Part shown: piece after piece, positions 46,031 through 58,840 of the stretch
Layout of the letters: every line of letters starts with the position of its first letter
Position numbering within the stretch: position 1 is the first letter of the stretch
Origin: Reticulitermes speratus
Lineage: Eukaryota > Arthropoda > Insecta > Blattodea > Rhinotermitidae
Assembly: GCA_021186555.1 (NCBI GenBank)
Contig: JAJKFL010000006.1
Coordinates: forward strand, 36,143,478 to 36,207,477
Direction: 5' to 3'
DNA: 64,000 bases
The notes under the pieces: model-generated
What the model saw: only the letters and a program-made list of their open reading frames with translations
The model's database searches: none
What the model was told of the DNA's origin: nothing
Position numbers and translations under genes: made by a program

Positions 46031-48041
46031 TCGAATATAAAGAATTTTTGTATCTGAGATATTCATAGCAGTCAACATAAATCTTACTCTCTTTTGGGAA
46101 CTGAGGCCTTGCAAGCTGAACCTTTTCATTGACCTAGAGAATCTTATATTAATAAATTTACAGCAAGAAATCTGTAAAAGATTTGACACCAAAATGGAGC
46201 TAGAAAAACTTGAAGCAAACAGTTAATCTGCAAATAGGCATACTATTTTTGAATAATACAATAAGCTGTCACATCCAAAAAACAAACGATTTGTAAACAA
46301 CAGCTACTCTACTCCAAATACGTTTGACTCGAATTGACCGAGGCTCCTTAATGGTAAATTTCGGCATTATTCTGGCTTCAGATTCAAAGATATATCCTTT
46401 TTGAAGGCAAGACATGAGGTAACTATGAATAATACACATTTTGTAAGATTACACTTCTCCAGTGTGTTATCAGTTACACATACGTATTCAGTACACAATC
46501 ATACACAACTTTACAATGCTTTGTAAAGTTTTGTATGACTGTTTACTGAATATATATGTAATTGATAACACAACAGTGATGTGCCATCTTACAATTATTG
46601 CAGCCAGTCATGAGTGTATCCATCGGTTTAAGAACTTAAAGAATAAGTTTTATAACTTCAATACTAAAATATATTTTAATCAAGAATAGCCTACTTAACT
46701 TGCACTGTAAATATGTAGAATAATCCATTTCTTAAGACTGGCTGGTTGCACTGAATATATCTCACGACGATTTGAGGAGGAACAGATACTCCAAAATTAC
46801 ATTTTATATGTCGCAGTGTGATGCGAAATATATGAATGTTTTAACAGTGTTTGGGAAATTACAAGTAGGAAAAGTAGGCTAAGAACTGCAGGATCAAATC
46901 GTCTACATTTTCCTGATGTCCTCCGTGCTGGCTTGTACAAGATTATGATAGAAGAGTTAAGAATAAATAAATATGTTTAAAGCAGATTTTAGTACAATAT
47001 GTGGCTATATGTAGCCTGCAGGAGACTTGGGGTCAATTATGCAATGTAACAACTATTGCAGCAGCATTGTAGTGTGTGTATACCTTTTATACTACGGTAT
47101 AAGAATGTGGTATCCTAGATCCACTGCATGTCGTACAATACTATTCCGTGTATGTACAGTAAAGTGTAAGTTGTCTCTGTGTCTCTTTGGAAGCTCTAAA
47201 TCGTCAGGTCATAAAACAGGAGTTCCAAATTTTTGCAGTAGATTTGTCGTGATTGTGGAATGTACAGTGCAAAATATCACCCATGGACTCCGGGCGTATA
47301 CCTTCATATACTCGTAGAATGCCTTAAACGCCATAATTACCGGGTTGTAGGAGAAACAGTTGACCATCGATGAGCATCGAGTACAACACATGGGAATCAG
47401 ATAGCATTGTACCCATACATGAGATAAAGTTTTGGTCTACTTTAAGTATAAAAAATTGTAGAACTAATGGTCATGGTGTAACAAGAATTCACATTAACTT
47501 ATAATAATCAGTAGCGATCGATATTAATGTCTCAGCCGTGGAGTAGCGTGTGGCGATAACAAACGACAGTAATTGACATTATTTAATAAAAATTGATAGT
47601 AATCAACGGTAATGCCGCAGCCGTGGAGGAGCGCGTGGCGAAATAATCGACAGTAACTGACTTGTTTTCAAATAGTCGAAGACATGTTACACGCCGTAGT
47701 TATACGCAATAGGTGAGTCGATGCTAGCCGGGGCGAAGACCTGGCACGTGGCGAGATACAATACAATCGCTGCTTCTTCAGAGAGTTCTTAACATACGTT
47801 TTTCAAATTCGATATTGGGAATTTTTATGAAATCTGTCGACATATTCCAATTTTGGGTAAATTTGTACAAAAGAATCAGGCACTTTACCTGAAGAATATC
47901 GTACATTTGTTACAATATCCCGCCGTGAATGGGTTTTGTTATTTTTATAGTCTGTTTTCTCTATCAGGTACAAGCTGAGCGCAAAGAACGAGTTGACTGT
48001 CTAAACAACTCACACTATGAAGAAGCAACGATGGACTAATC
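46031..48041. other. Spacer with a short tandem repeat
   Basis: No gene recognised. At 47534-47558 and 47617-47641 a 25-base phrase (CAGCCGTGGAG.AGCG.GTGGC) recurs, spaced by 83 bases. A weaker third copy near 47729-47755 (AGCCGGGGCGAAGACCTGGC) is followed by GTGGCGA. Confidence 0.5.
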
Positions 48042-48316
48042 CAGCGGTTACCAAACCTTTCCATTGACAAACACATTAAAGATGTTCATAGTCAGAAGAA
48101 CCGCCATTTGAAAATGAAAACAAAAGAAAGATGCATTGACACTGCACGGAGATTACTCTAGTATGATCAATTACCCGACAAAAAATCTCGCGATATTCGA
48201 GGTCTTTTTGCGGTGCTTTAAAATATTTATTCGTTTACTCTATGATTTGTCGCGGAACCCCAGACATCTTCCGTAGAACCCTTGGGTTCCGCGAAATCCT
48301 GTTTGGGAAACAATGG
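48042..48316. mobile_element. hAT-like MITE remnant
   Basis: Ends CAGCGGTTACCAAAC and, from the right, CATTGTTTCCCAAAC, agree at about 11 of 15 bases. Inside lies CGCGGAACCCCAGACATCTT and GGTTCCGCGAAATCC, a phrase I associate with non-autonomous hAT elements. The target-site duplication is not clear. Confidence 0.6.
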
Positions 48317-49312
48317 TCCAAATATAAGGAAGCATGATTAGTTGTAAATATCATGCTAAGGTATGGGATACCTTTATATAATGCTGTGTGAAACGAGGGT
48401 GAGTACTCGCGTTTTCAGTGTTCTCTTAAAGTCCATCTCAAATTCAAAATAAAGGGCCAACAACAGAGTGAACACGCCAGACATATTAGGCTCTGCGGAC
48501 ATTTCCTTACTTGTTTAATATAAATTCATTCGCAGTACTCGACATGCCGTTACCTCTTAAGCATATTTCTTTCACCTTTATCATCTGTGTAATGCCATTA
48601 TGTAACTCAGTGAAATCAAGGCATTTTAAAAGGAATGTTTCTATTTTGTCACACGAGATGAACATGCATCTTTAAAATGTCTGTTCTCCTGTTAATCTTA
48701 TGATTAAGACAAAATTTCCATCTGTTACTCCATTCTTTGAAATTCTTATTTCAAGACCTAATCTTATTAGGAGCCCAAACACAAGAGAAAACTCCTTTGC
48801 TCAAGCGCATTTAATTCTGTTGCTATTAAAATTACCTTTCATAAATCACAGAAAACGCTACTGAGGGTGGCAGAATTTGCCTTATCTTACTTTGTCAGCT
48901 CGTAATAATATAACACTTCTTATCAGCTCTTTTGCATATATATATATATTATGTACATTTATTAATATAAATTCTTAAAGACAGATAAAAATTAACTATG
49001 CCTTACAAATGCAAAGTACTCATTAATATATCTCAGGCTTATTCCAATATTGTCTGCTTATTTTACAAAACAATCATAAATATATAATGAAGTTCACACA
49101 TTCAAAATTATGGATAAAGTAACATGAACATCGTAGTTCGAAAAAATAAAATATTCTCCATAATCTTTGCTTTACAGAATAGCAGGCAAAATACAAATTA
49201 AGGTCAGGGTTATAACTTCTCGTACAATTTTATAGGAGAAAGTGACTCTTCATAATTAATACTAAGTGAATCATTTAATTCACTATGACGTAAGTTTCCC
49301 TCGATAAGTGCG
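48317..49312. other. Spacer, nothing recognised
   Basis: AT-rich, with a short (AT)n run near 48938-48953. No gene or repeat end was seen. Confidence 0.4.
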
Positions 49313-50306
49313 TCCCTGTCACCATGGCATGGTGTGTCCTCAGGTTGCGGATGGAGGAACGGCCTCCGGATATGTAGGGTAGCTGCGAATACATTGAATA
49401 AGCTGTCGCTGACAAACGACAAGGGTTATCCTCCAGCTTGGGGGTTGGGCGAGGAGGTAGCAACTACTCACCGAAAATATTATCACGGTACGAAACGTTT
49501 GACAAAGCCTCGGACATGGACTGTTCCTTGGTACAACTTAAGCAGCGGAAAGGAATATGAGATTTGGGACATGGAACGTGAGGAGCCTGTATATGTCAGG
49601 GTCACTTATGACAGTGGTCAGGGTATTTTCGAGGTATAAATTAGATTTAATGGGTGTACAGGAGGTTAGTTGGGTCAAACGAGGCACTGCAAGAGAAGGG
49701 GATTACACTTTCTTTCTATGGAAAAGGAAAAAAATGTCATCAATTGGGAACAGGTTTATTGTACACCAGAGAACAGTATCAGCAATTATGAGTGTAGAGT
49801 TTTTTAGTGATAGGATGTAACCATAACAAGTGCAGATAGAGTTCGTGTAATTCATGTTATCATTCGGTGCAGGATCTTCTGTCTTCCAGGTTGCTATCAA
49901 AAACACAAAGATTAAAATATACAGAACTATAATTTTGCCTGTTGTTTTGTATGGGTGTGAGACTTTGTCTCTCACACTGAGGGAGGAACATAGGCTGAGG
50001 GTGTTCGAGAATAGTGTGTTGAGGAGGATATTTGGGCCTAAGAGGGACGAGGTTAACAGGGGAGTGGAGAAGACTACATAACGGGAGAATGATCTTTACT
50101 CATCACCAAATATTATTCGGATGATTAAATCAAGAAGAATGAGTTGGGCGGGGCATGTAGCACGTATGGGTGAGAGGAGAACTGTATACAGGATTTTGGT
50201 GGGAAGACCGGACGGAAGGAGCCCAATTGGAAAACCCAGGCGTAGATGTGATTATAATATTAAAACGGATCTTCAAGAAATGGGATGGGGGAGCATGGAC
50301 AGGATT
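49313..50306 (+). mobile_element. RTE-like LINE with internal deletion, at the duplication border
   Basis: 49313-49545 is the 5' UTR. It is followed by the start of the endonuclease (FGTWNVRSLYMSGSL, near 49560, and YKLDLMGVQEVSW). Near 49815-49830 the sequence jumps to the 3' coding part (YGCETLSLTLREEH, 49854-50081; SRRMSWAGHVARMGERR, 50121 onward), so the reverse transcriptase is missing. It stops abruptly after GGGAGCATGGACAGGATT, exactly where similarity to 19745 begins. Confidence 0.9.
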
Positions 50307-52876
50307 GCCAATTGCTGATAATATATTACGTAGGTGACAGGAGAGTAAATCAACTTGGAGCCTCGGTGGAATAATGATGGGAGGGAGAAACCGAGGTAAT
50401 CGAAGAAAACCCTGTACCAACGACACTGCATACACCACACATCCCACAGGGAATGGCCTGGAATTGAACCCAGGCTTCCGCGATGACAGGCCTTTTGGCT
50501 GCTGTTGGTATCCGTGTGCAACAAGTAGTTTCTCGTATTAAAGACACAAAAATTGTCTTTGCAAGAGAGCAAGGTGCTAATAAAAGTGTTTGGATTTTAG
50601 AGGAAAGACCATATGTAGGTGTGAAGCTGGAGTAAACTGCAGAAATAAGATCGTTGTAACGCTACTCTTTTCGTCATATATCATTTGGAGAAATACATCT
50701 ATGAGAAGTTGGAGGGGGAATGCAGATCGTACAGAAGAAATTAAAGATGTATGGAATATATTTTTTGTAAAACGTGATGGCAAAATCACATACAATTCGC
50801 CTTACATGGCAGAATAATGTTACTATTAAATAAATAGTGTAAGAGGATAGAGATTTGATTTATATATGTGAGAGACGGATTGGGCTCCTGTTACCACCAT
50901 AATGGGCATACGGATTCCATACACAGAATGGAAATTTCTTGAACAGAAATCTACACGGACTGTATCATAAATTTATGCAGTTATGAAACACAAAGTTGTC
51001 GCAACAATCCATCGTAACACGATTATTTCCAAGAAACTTATACTGACGTTTGGACATTGATTATGTACTTCGGACAGTCATGTAAGCTGTGACAAATTTT
51101 CGGGTTGACGTATCATGTAATAACACTAACGCATGTTCGTGAAGGCTGAAGACAGAAATCGGTGAAGTGAAGAACTGATATGTTAATAGCCGTAACAACC
51201 AACAGAATTCGCTGCATTAAATAAAAATAATTTAATCCAACTATTAAAGAGATCGTCAACAATGAGAAAGACAATTACAAGCAGATGCCGAAAAAATACA
51301 GCTGAAAAAATAAATACGGAAATAAAAGAGCATTAACGGAGACAACAGATAAATCATTACAAAGAACGATAACTGGAAGGGCATGATAAAAAAAAAAGCT
51401 ATCCAGCTTCAAGAAAAGCACAGTAAATTAAGTAATTAATTATGAAGGGAATTAATATTGTGAATTAACAAATACATTTAGTATTATAATATAAGTTCAC
51501 ATTACATAACAGCATATGTAACTCGTTGAAGGACTGACGGGATTGTGAACATTAAATTTTGAACAGATTTTGATTAACCTAGCAGCTGTACGAAAAATAA
51601 GAGCAATCTCAGTGAAAAGTGACGTACTAGACACCGTATCCTTCAGAACGCACATCAGTTTGCTGAAACATAAACTGACTTTCAATACTAAATGAATAAA
51701 AGATACGTTAACATAGTATAACTGCTTCACTTAATAAGAGACAGTAGCTACTAAAATGAGAAAGCCACGTGTCTCAAATAAATTGCAACAACACACAGAA
51801 TCACTGTAACATCATAATTCAAATAGACCTTTGTATTAATATAAGCTAAAGAGTATGAAATTCAGTTATTCACCTACCATTATACGCGGATATTGCTTAC
51901 ATGAAGCTGAAACGGGAAAGCTGTATATCAGGCAACAATTTTGTTTTGTCTAGACGTCACACTGTCTGATGTTAAATGTTAATTTAATCTTTATTAGGTG
52001 GCAGCGTTGATATACTTAACTACCCTACAACCAGCACGCTTATACCGTGACACTGATAAAAGCACAGCGTCTCCGAATGATTTTGACACGCACTTACTAA
52101 TAAAAACTGTTCCTTTCGTGCTTCGTCAATAATTTAGACCATTCGAAGGAATGTCATCGTGATGCACACACCAGTTTTCAAATCTCATGATTTCGTTTGG
52201 TATAACAGGTAAACGTATGCCAAAAATATTATACGAGCTAAGAAAATCGTGTTGTTCCAAATGACAATTCATGCAATGTGCATCAGAATCAATTTTAAAC
52301 AAATATTGCTATGACCGGTGTCGTGACGACTCACTTCACTGTTTACAGTCCTGCTTTCCTTCTCTACACAACTTTAAAAATCATTTCAAAGGTCAACACA
52401 TAATTAAAATCTTGGATAGAATCTAGCCACTTATGTTCCACAAAACCATAAATTAGTAGCCTTTCCTTCGTCCCCTAAGTCAAAACACTGCTGTTCCTGT
52501 TTTTTTGTACGCCTTTGAGATGACTGGAATTCTGAAGTGTGAAACCAGAGGGTTGAAGGAGGAGAATGGTACAGTATAGTTTCTTTATCATATAACCACA
52601 TACTTTTGTCTGGGTGATTGTAGAGTGAAGGCTGATCAGACGAACGTCTGAGAGTTGTAGTGTTTCATATATATATATGTTAATAAAACTTATTCTGTTC
52701 TGCAGTGAGTAACTGCTCTTTGTGGTTGCCAAGCCACGATTGTCATTTATGCCACCTGATCACTTCCTGAATAATAAGCTACCCGCTCGTTTAATACATT
52801 CAGAAAATACCACCAATATATGGGGTTACGACACCGGTCGAAACATGTCGCCATGCATAAGCTGACGATTTGATAC
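50307..52876. repeat. Segmental duplication block, copy C left part (pairs with 19745-21951)
   Basis: Starts at CCAATTGCTGATAATATATT next to the truncated LINE. It includes the SINE-like module (about 50345-50545), no gene, and a stretch near 51620-52000 that is absent from B. It ends at the solo LTR. Confidence 0.85.
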
Positions 52877-53366
52877 TGTAACCGCGAATCCATTCATTAA
52901 CTACTGAAATTTTAACTTAGATTGAGCGCCAGTAGTTTACACAGGTCGTGTGGTTATGGCTGGAAGCGAGGCACCGACTGTCAACTCAGGATAGAGACGA
53001 GCTGCACACAGGGAATTTTCTCGTGCTTGATTCTTATCACGTCAAGCAACGAACTCTAAAAAAGATTTTCTTCTTTACTTTTTGAAATTCAAATACCGAA
53101 TGTCCTGCATACCGCAGATTGTCTCACGGCGCTAGGGAGAGAGGTTGGTGACAAACGGGGAGAAAAGAAGTCTGCAGACCTTGTTGTAGCCAGATCTGTT
53201 ACTCGCATTGTTGTAATAATAAAAGGTGAAACCCAATCGAAAGCTTCTTCCTCGTTTTTGTGGGTGCTAAGTAGACCATTAATGATCGGCAACAATGCAC
53301 ATTACCACACCTTTCATCTGGGGATGGCAGCCCTTGGATTCGAACTCAGGCTGCCCTGCTACAACA
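52877..53366 (-). repeat. Solo LTR of the Gypsy-type element
   Basis: 490 bp, beginning and ending at the same bases as the B LTRs. Left flank (GATTTGATAC) equals that of the 3' LTR in B, and right flank (CTAAGTGT) equals that of the 5' LTR in B. So it stands at the same ancestral insertion site, with the internal region removed. Confidence 0.88.
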
Positions 53367-54676
53367 CTAAGTGTCAATAAAGTTGTGCAAACAGTGGATT
53401 ACGTAACTCTTTAACTAAAATTAGAAATCAATGTAACTTATAAAGTAGTCATGACAAACAAAACTTCCAAAACATCGGTATAGTGAAGTGTAGCGGACTT
53501 ATGAAGTACAGACTAGGTCAGAAGAAAACTCCGTCGATAGTTGTGACTCACAAATATGACATACCGACTACTCCATTTTCCAACAGAGTTGTCAAGCAGT
53601 GATTAATGGCCATACGTTCGTAAGTCACGTTCTGGTGGTTTACAATAAAGGATACGTCACGAAAGACAAACACAAGATATGATATTCCGACAATACTGAC
53701 ATGCACGCATAATTAACACAAACTGTTTCAACCTCCTTACAACACACATGTAACTTAACGGATCTAAGGAAACACTATTTAACTTCAGATTGAATCAAAT
53801 CTGCTGTAATTTAATAAATAATTTGAGATATTTTCGTTTTCAACTTCTAATAGCAATCTCAGCCAAAGACACGTTAAGGTCAGGAGCTAGTGGCTTGTCT
53901 GTAAGTGTCTCAGTCTGCCAAATATCTCTAACTCCACGATCATACACCAAACGAGAGAACAAATTATTCCAAATAATTTACTCAAAATACTGTAGTAATG
54001 TCCAAGAAATCGCCCTTCTTACTTCCAAGTATGTTACACAGCATGAACAATTGTTACATTGTTACATGACTCTATAACGCTTTCTAATATTCTTGTTCTA
54101 CTACTACACGGGGTGAAAAATACAGCCCGTCAAGCAAAACGTTTACATGGGCAATGACCAACGCCATGCCACCTATTGATAGGGTACCACGTGACGATTT
54201 GCAGAGTATAAACGGACTGGAGCGTGAAGAAAACTGAACGATATACAGCTGTCGTTAAGAATGGATGGAATTATACCTCCAGGTACATAAGTCACAAAGC
54301 TATAGTGCTTTATTCAACAAATAAATCACTTCGCATTTACAACTTTACGGTTTTAAATATTAATCTGTAAGTTACCCAAAACTCAGTTGCTCTACGTTTC
54401 TATAACCTGCAAGCAACAGACTTAAACTGAAATATCTACAACTTCTCAACCTACTTTCGACACGCACTTACTACTAAAACCAATTCGCTTTGTCCTTAAT
54501 CAATATTTAAAGAAGTCATAAGAAAAGGTTTCAAGCAGCTGACCCAAACTGACTTGTCAGTAATATATTGAGAGCTGACGGAGAGAGACGTACAGTAAGG
54601 AGTAGAGTTCATTGTGCGACTGACCGAAATACATTCGTGACAGGCAAACAGTAACTTACAAGTGAATAGCTTACAC
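53367..54676 (+). repeat. 5' flank of receptor C (pairs with 28396-29720)
   Basis: Close copy of the B flank with small deletions. Carries the candidate promoter at 54187-54212. Confidence 0.8.
54187..54212 (+). promoter_or_regulatory. Candidate core promoter of receptor C
   Basis: CCACGTGAC (54187-54195) and TATAAA (54207-54212) with the same spacing as in B, about 465 bases before ATG 54677. Upstream ATGs occur in between, so an untranslated first exon is possible. Confidence 0.4.
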
Positions 54677-54972
54677 ATGGAGCATACCAACTACAAAACC
54701 AAGCTTCGTGTATCATTAAGTAATAATACACATCAGAGTCGTTTTAAGATATTTTTGTTTATATTTCGACTGGGCGGACTTCCAATAATGAAGAAGTCTA
54801 CATCAAAAATTAATACCTTATATAATGTGTTAATCGCCGTGTGCTTCTACTCCACTGCCGCGTGTCTGTTCATGGATATTTTTGTCCATAGACGCCAGCT
54901 GGTTTACGCCATGAAGAAACTCCGGGCGTTTACTACATTCGTACTATCCGCGTGGATCCTTATCAGTTGCAG
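54677..54972 (+). CDS. Receptor C exon 1
   Basis: 98 codons plus two bases. ATG in context CACATGG. Codes for MEHTNYKTKL, RFKIFLFIFRLGGLPIM, TLYNVLIAVCFYSTAACLFM and FTTFVLSAWILISC. Donor CAG|GTACGC. Confidence 0.88.
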
Positions 54973-55526
54973 GTACGCCGTATTAGGATATACATTCATG
55001 GAAATACGAGCTATTTCATTATAATATAATGGAAATTGATTAAATTTGAAGATATCTTACATCTTCTTTGAATGCTTGTGCAAACCGTCTTGAAATTAAT
55101 TCACTTATAAAACAATGTCACATAAACTTAAATATGAAGGGCGTCATAACATGGATGTACAAAATGTAAGTTAATTCCCGTAATACATTATTTACGTAAA
55201 CGGAATTTATATTTTCGGTGAATTTCAACATCATGAATGACATGAAAGCCTTTTTAAAAACTGGCAAAAGTAATTAATGAACGCCCAAAAACGAGGTCTA
55301 AATTCGAAAACACATCTTCTTTAATATGAAAATATGAACCCTGGTAGCTGGTTACGAAAGTGCCATTGGTTCAGCAAGCTCATTCTCCAGTTTAGGATGC
55401 TTTTATACAGTAAAAGGAGAGCAAATTATACACACTTAACTGTACAGAGTATAGCAACTCAATGTTTCAATGGTTTATCAGTGTAATATATTGGTACATA
55501 ATAATGCATATTTATTCCCATTACAG

Positions 55527-55803
55527 TTATCGTAAAAGTAACATCGAAAATCTTCTTACTCTGACTAATTCCTTCACATGGGAAGAACTGCCGACCAGAG
55601 ATCGTGACACCGGGCATTTGACAAAGGCTGGGTACATTCCGATCATCCAAAATCTTACCAAATACTCACTGATGTTGACGATGGTATTTCACAATATTCA
55701 GTGTGCCGTGCGTATGGTGATGAGCAATGATATGGTGTTTACTAATTGGTATCCTTTCGATGCATCAGTGAGCCCAGCTTTTGAAATTGCGAATTTAACG
55801 CAG
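55527..55803 (+). CDS. Receptor C exon 2
   Basis: 277 bases, acceptor CATTACAG, donor CAG|GTAATG, fully open in the spliced frame. Codes for YRKSNIENLLTLTNSFTWEE, IIQNLTKYSLMLTMVFHNIQ and NWYPFDASVSPAFEIANLTQ. These are the loop after TM2, TM3 and the conserved loop before TM4. Confidence 0.9.
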
Positions 55804-58379
55804 GTAATGTCAAGACTTCAATTTCTCAGATTTGCGTTCATAATAATACTTTTAAGAAATCTCCAGTTCCAATTTTTAGGACTTTAAGTCGCGACATACA
55901 CTACTTTTCTCTACCGAACACATTGAAAAGCAAGAGTCTTCGAAAAATATTAATTTCGGAGAAAGGTGTACATAGGATTCTCTTTGAATAATTTATTCCT
56001 AGATTCAATTGCATTAGTAGCCTCTTTAAACTTATCTCGCAAGTTGAATAAAGAAATAATCCGTACTTTGCCCCAGTTTCTACTTGAAGTATGTATAGAA
56101 TTAAGCTTTACTGTTTACGAAGCGGGTAGCAGCTTTCAAGGTCTTGAAAAACATTTCCATATAACTTATATCACTGACAAATATCTGAAATATGTATAAC
56201 ATGAATTGCAATAGTTAAAGTGATATGCTATTTATCTTCATAGACACCAGTTCGATGAAGAGTTATAAAATACGTAGGTATGAAAATGCACAGAGAAACA
56301 TTCGTCACTTGCAAGTCGCAGCTTATTGATATATACTTGTCTCACTGCATGTTGAAAAGATATGTATTTATACTAAGATTTAAAAATATTATAACAGTCT
56401 GTTCTTACAAAATTAAGGCGCTATTAACCTACAAACCTGTAATATTTGTCTCTGTGATAACATGTGTAATATATCTGGGCGTAACGTACAAACTCTAATG
56501 CATATTTGATGAACGTTTTTATATCTTCTTTCACAATCATTACATGACTACAATTTGTAGCTTCTGTGGTTCAAACAGTATTTAACATATTTGGTATGTG
56601 CATATATATAGAGAGAGAGAGAGAGGGAGAGAGAGAGAGACATATTTCTACTTCGTAAATGTTAGTACTAGAACCATTCGTTACGGAACATATCAACGAC
56701 AAAAACCATTAAACAGACGCTATCGAAATGCGTTGATTTCTCTTACTTAAAGCAATTTGGAACTATGTTATTTCAACTTCGACTTACCCATAGAAATGTA
56801 GACGTAGCCATTTTACAACAGCTTCATTCTTCGTTTAAGGAAAGCAACAGAAATATTCAAACTGCAGTTTACTAAACTGTACTAAAACTGAACCAAAAAA
56901 ACGGGTGGCACTGCCCACAACAGGTTTCTATAGCAAGCCGGCAGATCACGGACAATGTTAACGATCGGCATTGCCTAAATCAAAAGTGCAATAAACTTTG
57001 ATCATTATTGACATAAACCCGTTTACCGATTGTACACAACAATAAACAAATTAAAAAACCGAATTAGGTATACCGTAAAGCGTTCAATATACAGAAATAT
57101 ACTGGAAAAATGACCTTTTTATTTTAGGTTTCAAGAACATTCACAATCATTTGAACACGGTAAAAACAACCCAAAAGTTTCAAACAACCTTTTAGAAAAT
57201 TGATTATCTACGGGCACTATTAATAAAGCCATAGAAGTATCGCACACATATAAGATGGGCGCTTCAATACTAACAAAAATTCTATATTTGTTTTGAAATG
57301 GCAAAAAATAATCGCATAGATGACAAAAACGCCGCAAGAGCAACGCCTCTTTTTGACATATTGATTCAAAATAGTTCATAGACACAACGCTTTTATGTTT
57401 TGCGTAGCTGTAAACAGGTATGGTACATAAGTTTTAATTTTACGCGTGTGTGGTTATGGTAGACATAGTAAAAGAAACACTGCACATACATAAATTATAA
57501 ATGTAAATATAAAGTAGTGAACAAATTTATTCACAACTAATTGCATAATTATTTTAAATGATCCTATTTTTTCGGCTCTTTATCTATATAATGACAATAA
57601 TATACACAAGTACTTTATCATTTATATTTGACAACATATATATAGCACGCTGTATATGTCTTCGACGCTTGTAGCTCTGTGAAGATGGCTGCGGTTTTCA
57701 GCTGAAACATGTAGAAGAATTTAAAACAATTTTGCCATTAGTTGAAAATAAACTTGTTTGTATAAGACAATTGCACAGAGAATATACAATATTAATTATA
57801 AAACTGAACATGCTGTTCCCCAAAATTAGACGTTAAACATAATACTTAATAACTTAATAACTTAATAACACTTAACAGACTACATGGCGTCATAAAACCC
57901 AAGAGTACAAATATATCAAAATTCAAGACAGATAAAAATAGAGTTTTCATATCTCGATTACAATTTCAAAAATACGATAACATTGCATAATACGTAATAT
58001 ATAATACAATACTAATACAATAAAATACTAATACATAAATGTATACATTTCAGAAGACAAACATAGAAGTAATACAAAAATAATTGATAAATTCAGTTCA
58101 AATTTTTGAAGAATATATGAGTAATTTATCAATGACTGGTGTTAATCTGCAAATATTTACTAGTTTATGGTAAACGTTAATGTTCAAAGCTGTGGAAAAT
58201 GTAATAAAATGACTAAAGAGCAATTACACTTGTTTGGAAAAGACATGAAGAGTATAAAATATTAATTCCTTTAAATGCTATTTTGTTACTAGCTTGAAAG
58301 TCAAAATCAAGAACCATTTTCACACACCTATAAAATCAACCTCCTACATCAAAATAAGCAAAATCTTTGTCACACACAG

Positions 58380-58642
58380 GCCATTGCATCAATCTTCATA
58401 GCATGTCTCATATCTGCGTACCCAAGCATGTACGCAGCTCTAGTGTGTGTCGCCTGCAGTCAGCTGGAGAAGCTCAGAGCGACCCTATTAGATATCGGAC
58501 AGACACACACAACACAGCCTATCTGTGGGGCTGAGACTGATCAACAGGAAGGGGGAAGACAGACTCATGCCTCAGAGGAACAGTTCCGTCACATGCAGAA
58601 ACAACTGAATAGCTGCATACTTCATCATCAGGAGATAAAACG
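58380..58642 (+). CDS. Receptor C exon 3
   Basis: 263 bases, acceptor CACACACAG, donor CG|GTGCAC, fully open. Codes for AIASIFIACLISAYPSMYA, LVCVACSQLEKLRATLLDI, and a polar loop (EEQFRHMQKQLNSCILHHQE). Confidence 0.9.
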
Positions 58643-58740
58643 GTGCACTTCCGAGTAAAATTGCTAATTCAACACCAATTTTGATCTTTCGATGATGGGA
58701 CATGTGTATTTTTCTACCTTATAAACTTTCGCTTTTCCAG

Positions 58741-58840
58741 GTACATGGAGATGCTAGAAGAGACAATGAACCTTCCATTGTGAGGAATGATGCTACTATT
58801 CTTATCAATGCTGTGCTTTGACGCCTTCTCCGCCGTCACG
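58741..58840 (+). pseudogene. Receptor C exon 4, contains TGA
   Basis: 100 bases, acceptor CTTTTCCAG, donor ACG|GTAATG. Codes for YMEMLEETMNLPL, TGA (58781-58783), then GMMLLFLSMLCFDAFSAVT, which is TM5. Confidence 0.88.

Larger units (their letters stand above)
54677..58840 (+). pseudogene. Odorant receptor copy C, exons 1-4, one premature stop
   Basis: Exons are 54677-54972, 55527-55803, 58380-58642 and 58741-58840, with phases 2, 0, 2, 0 and normal GT-AG borders. The first 312 codons cover an N-terminus with FIFRLGGLP (typical of ORs before TM1), TM1 and TM2, YRKSNIENLL, TM3, the loop WYPFDASVSPAFE, TM4, a long polar loop and TM5. The only lesion is TGA at 58781-58783, where B has TGT (Cys). 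Exons 5-7 would lie right of the window. It could be a very young pseudogene, a segregating null allele, a readthrough case or an assembly error. Confidence 0.85.

Noticed and set aside
47027..47317. 96-codon cysteine-rich frame
   Set aside because: No signal peptide, no regular cysteine pattern, no homologous frame elsewhere in the window.
47534..47755. Possible CRISPR-like or satellite repeat
   Set aside because: Only two good copies and one weak copy with 83-base spacing; too few for an array, and the DNA is eukaryotic.
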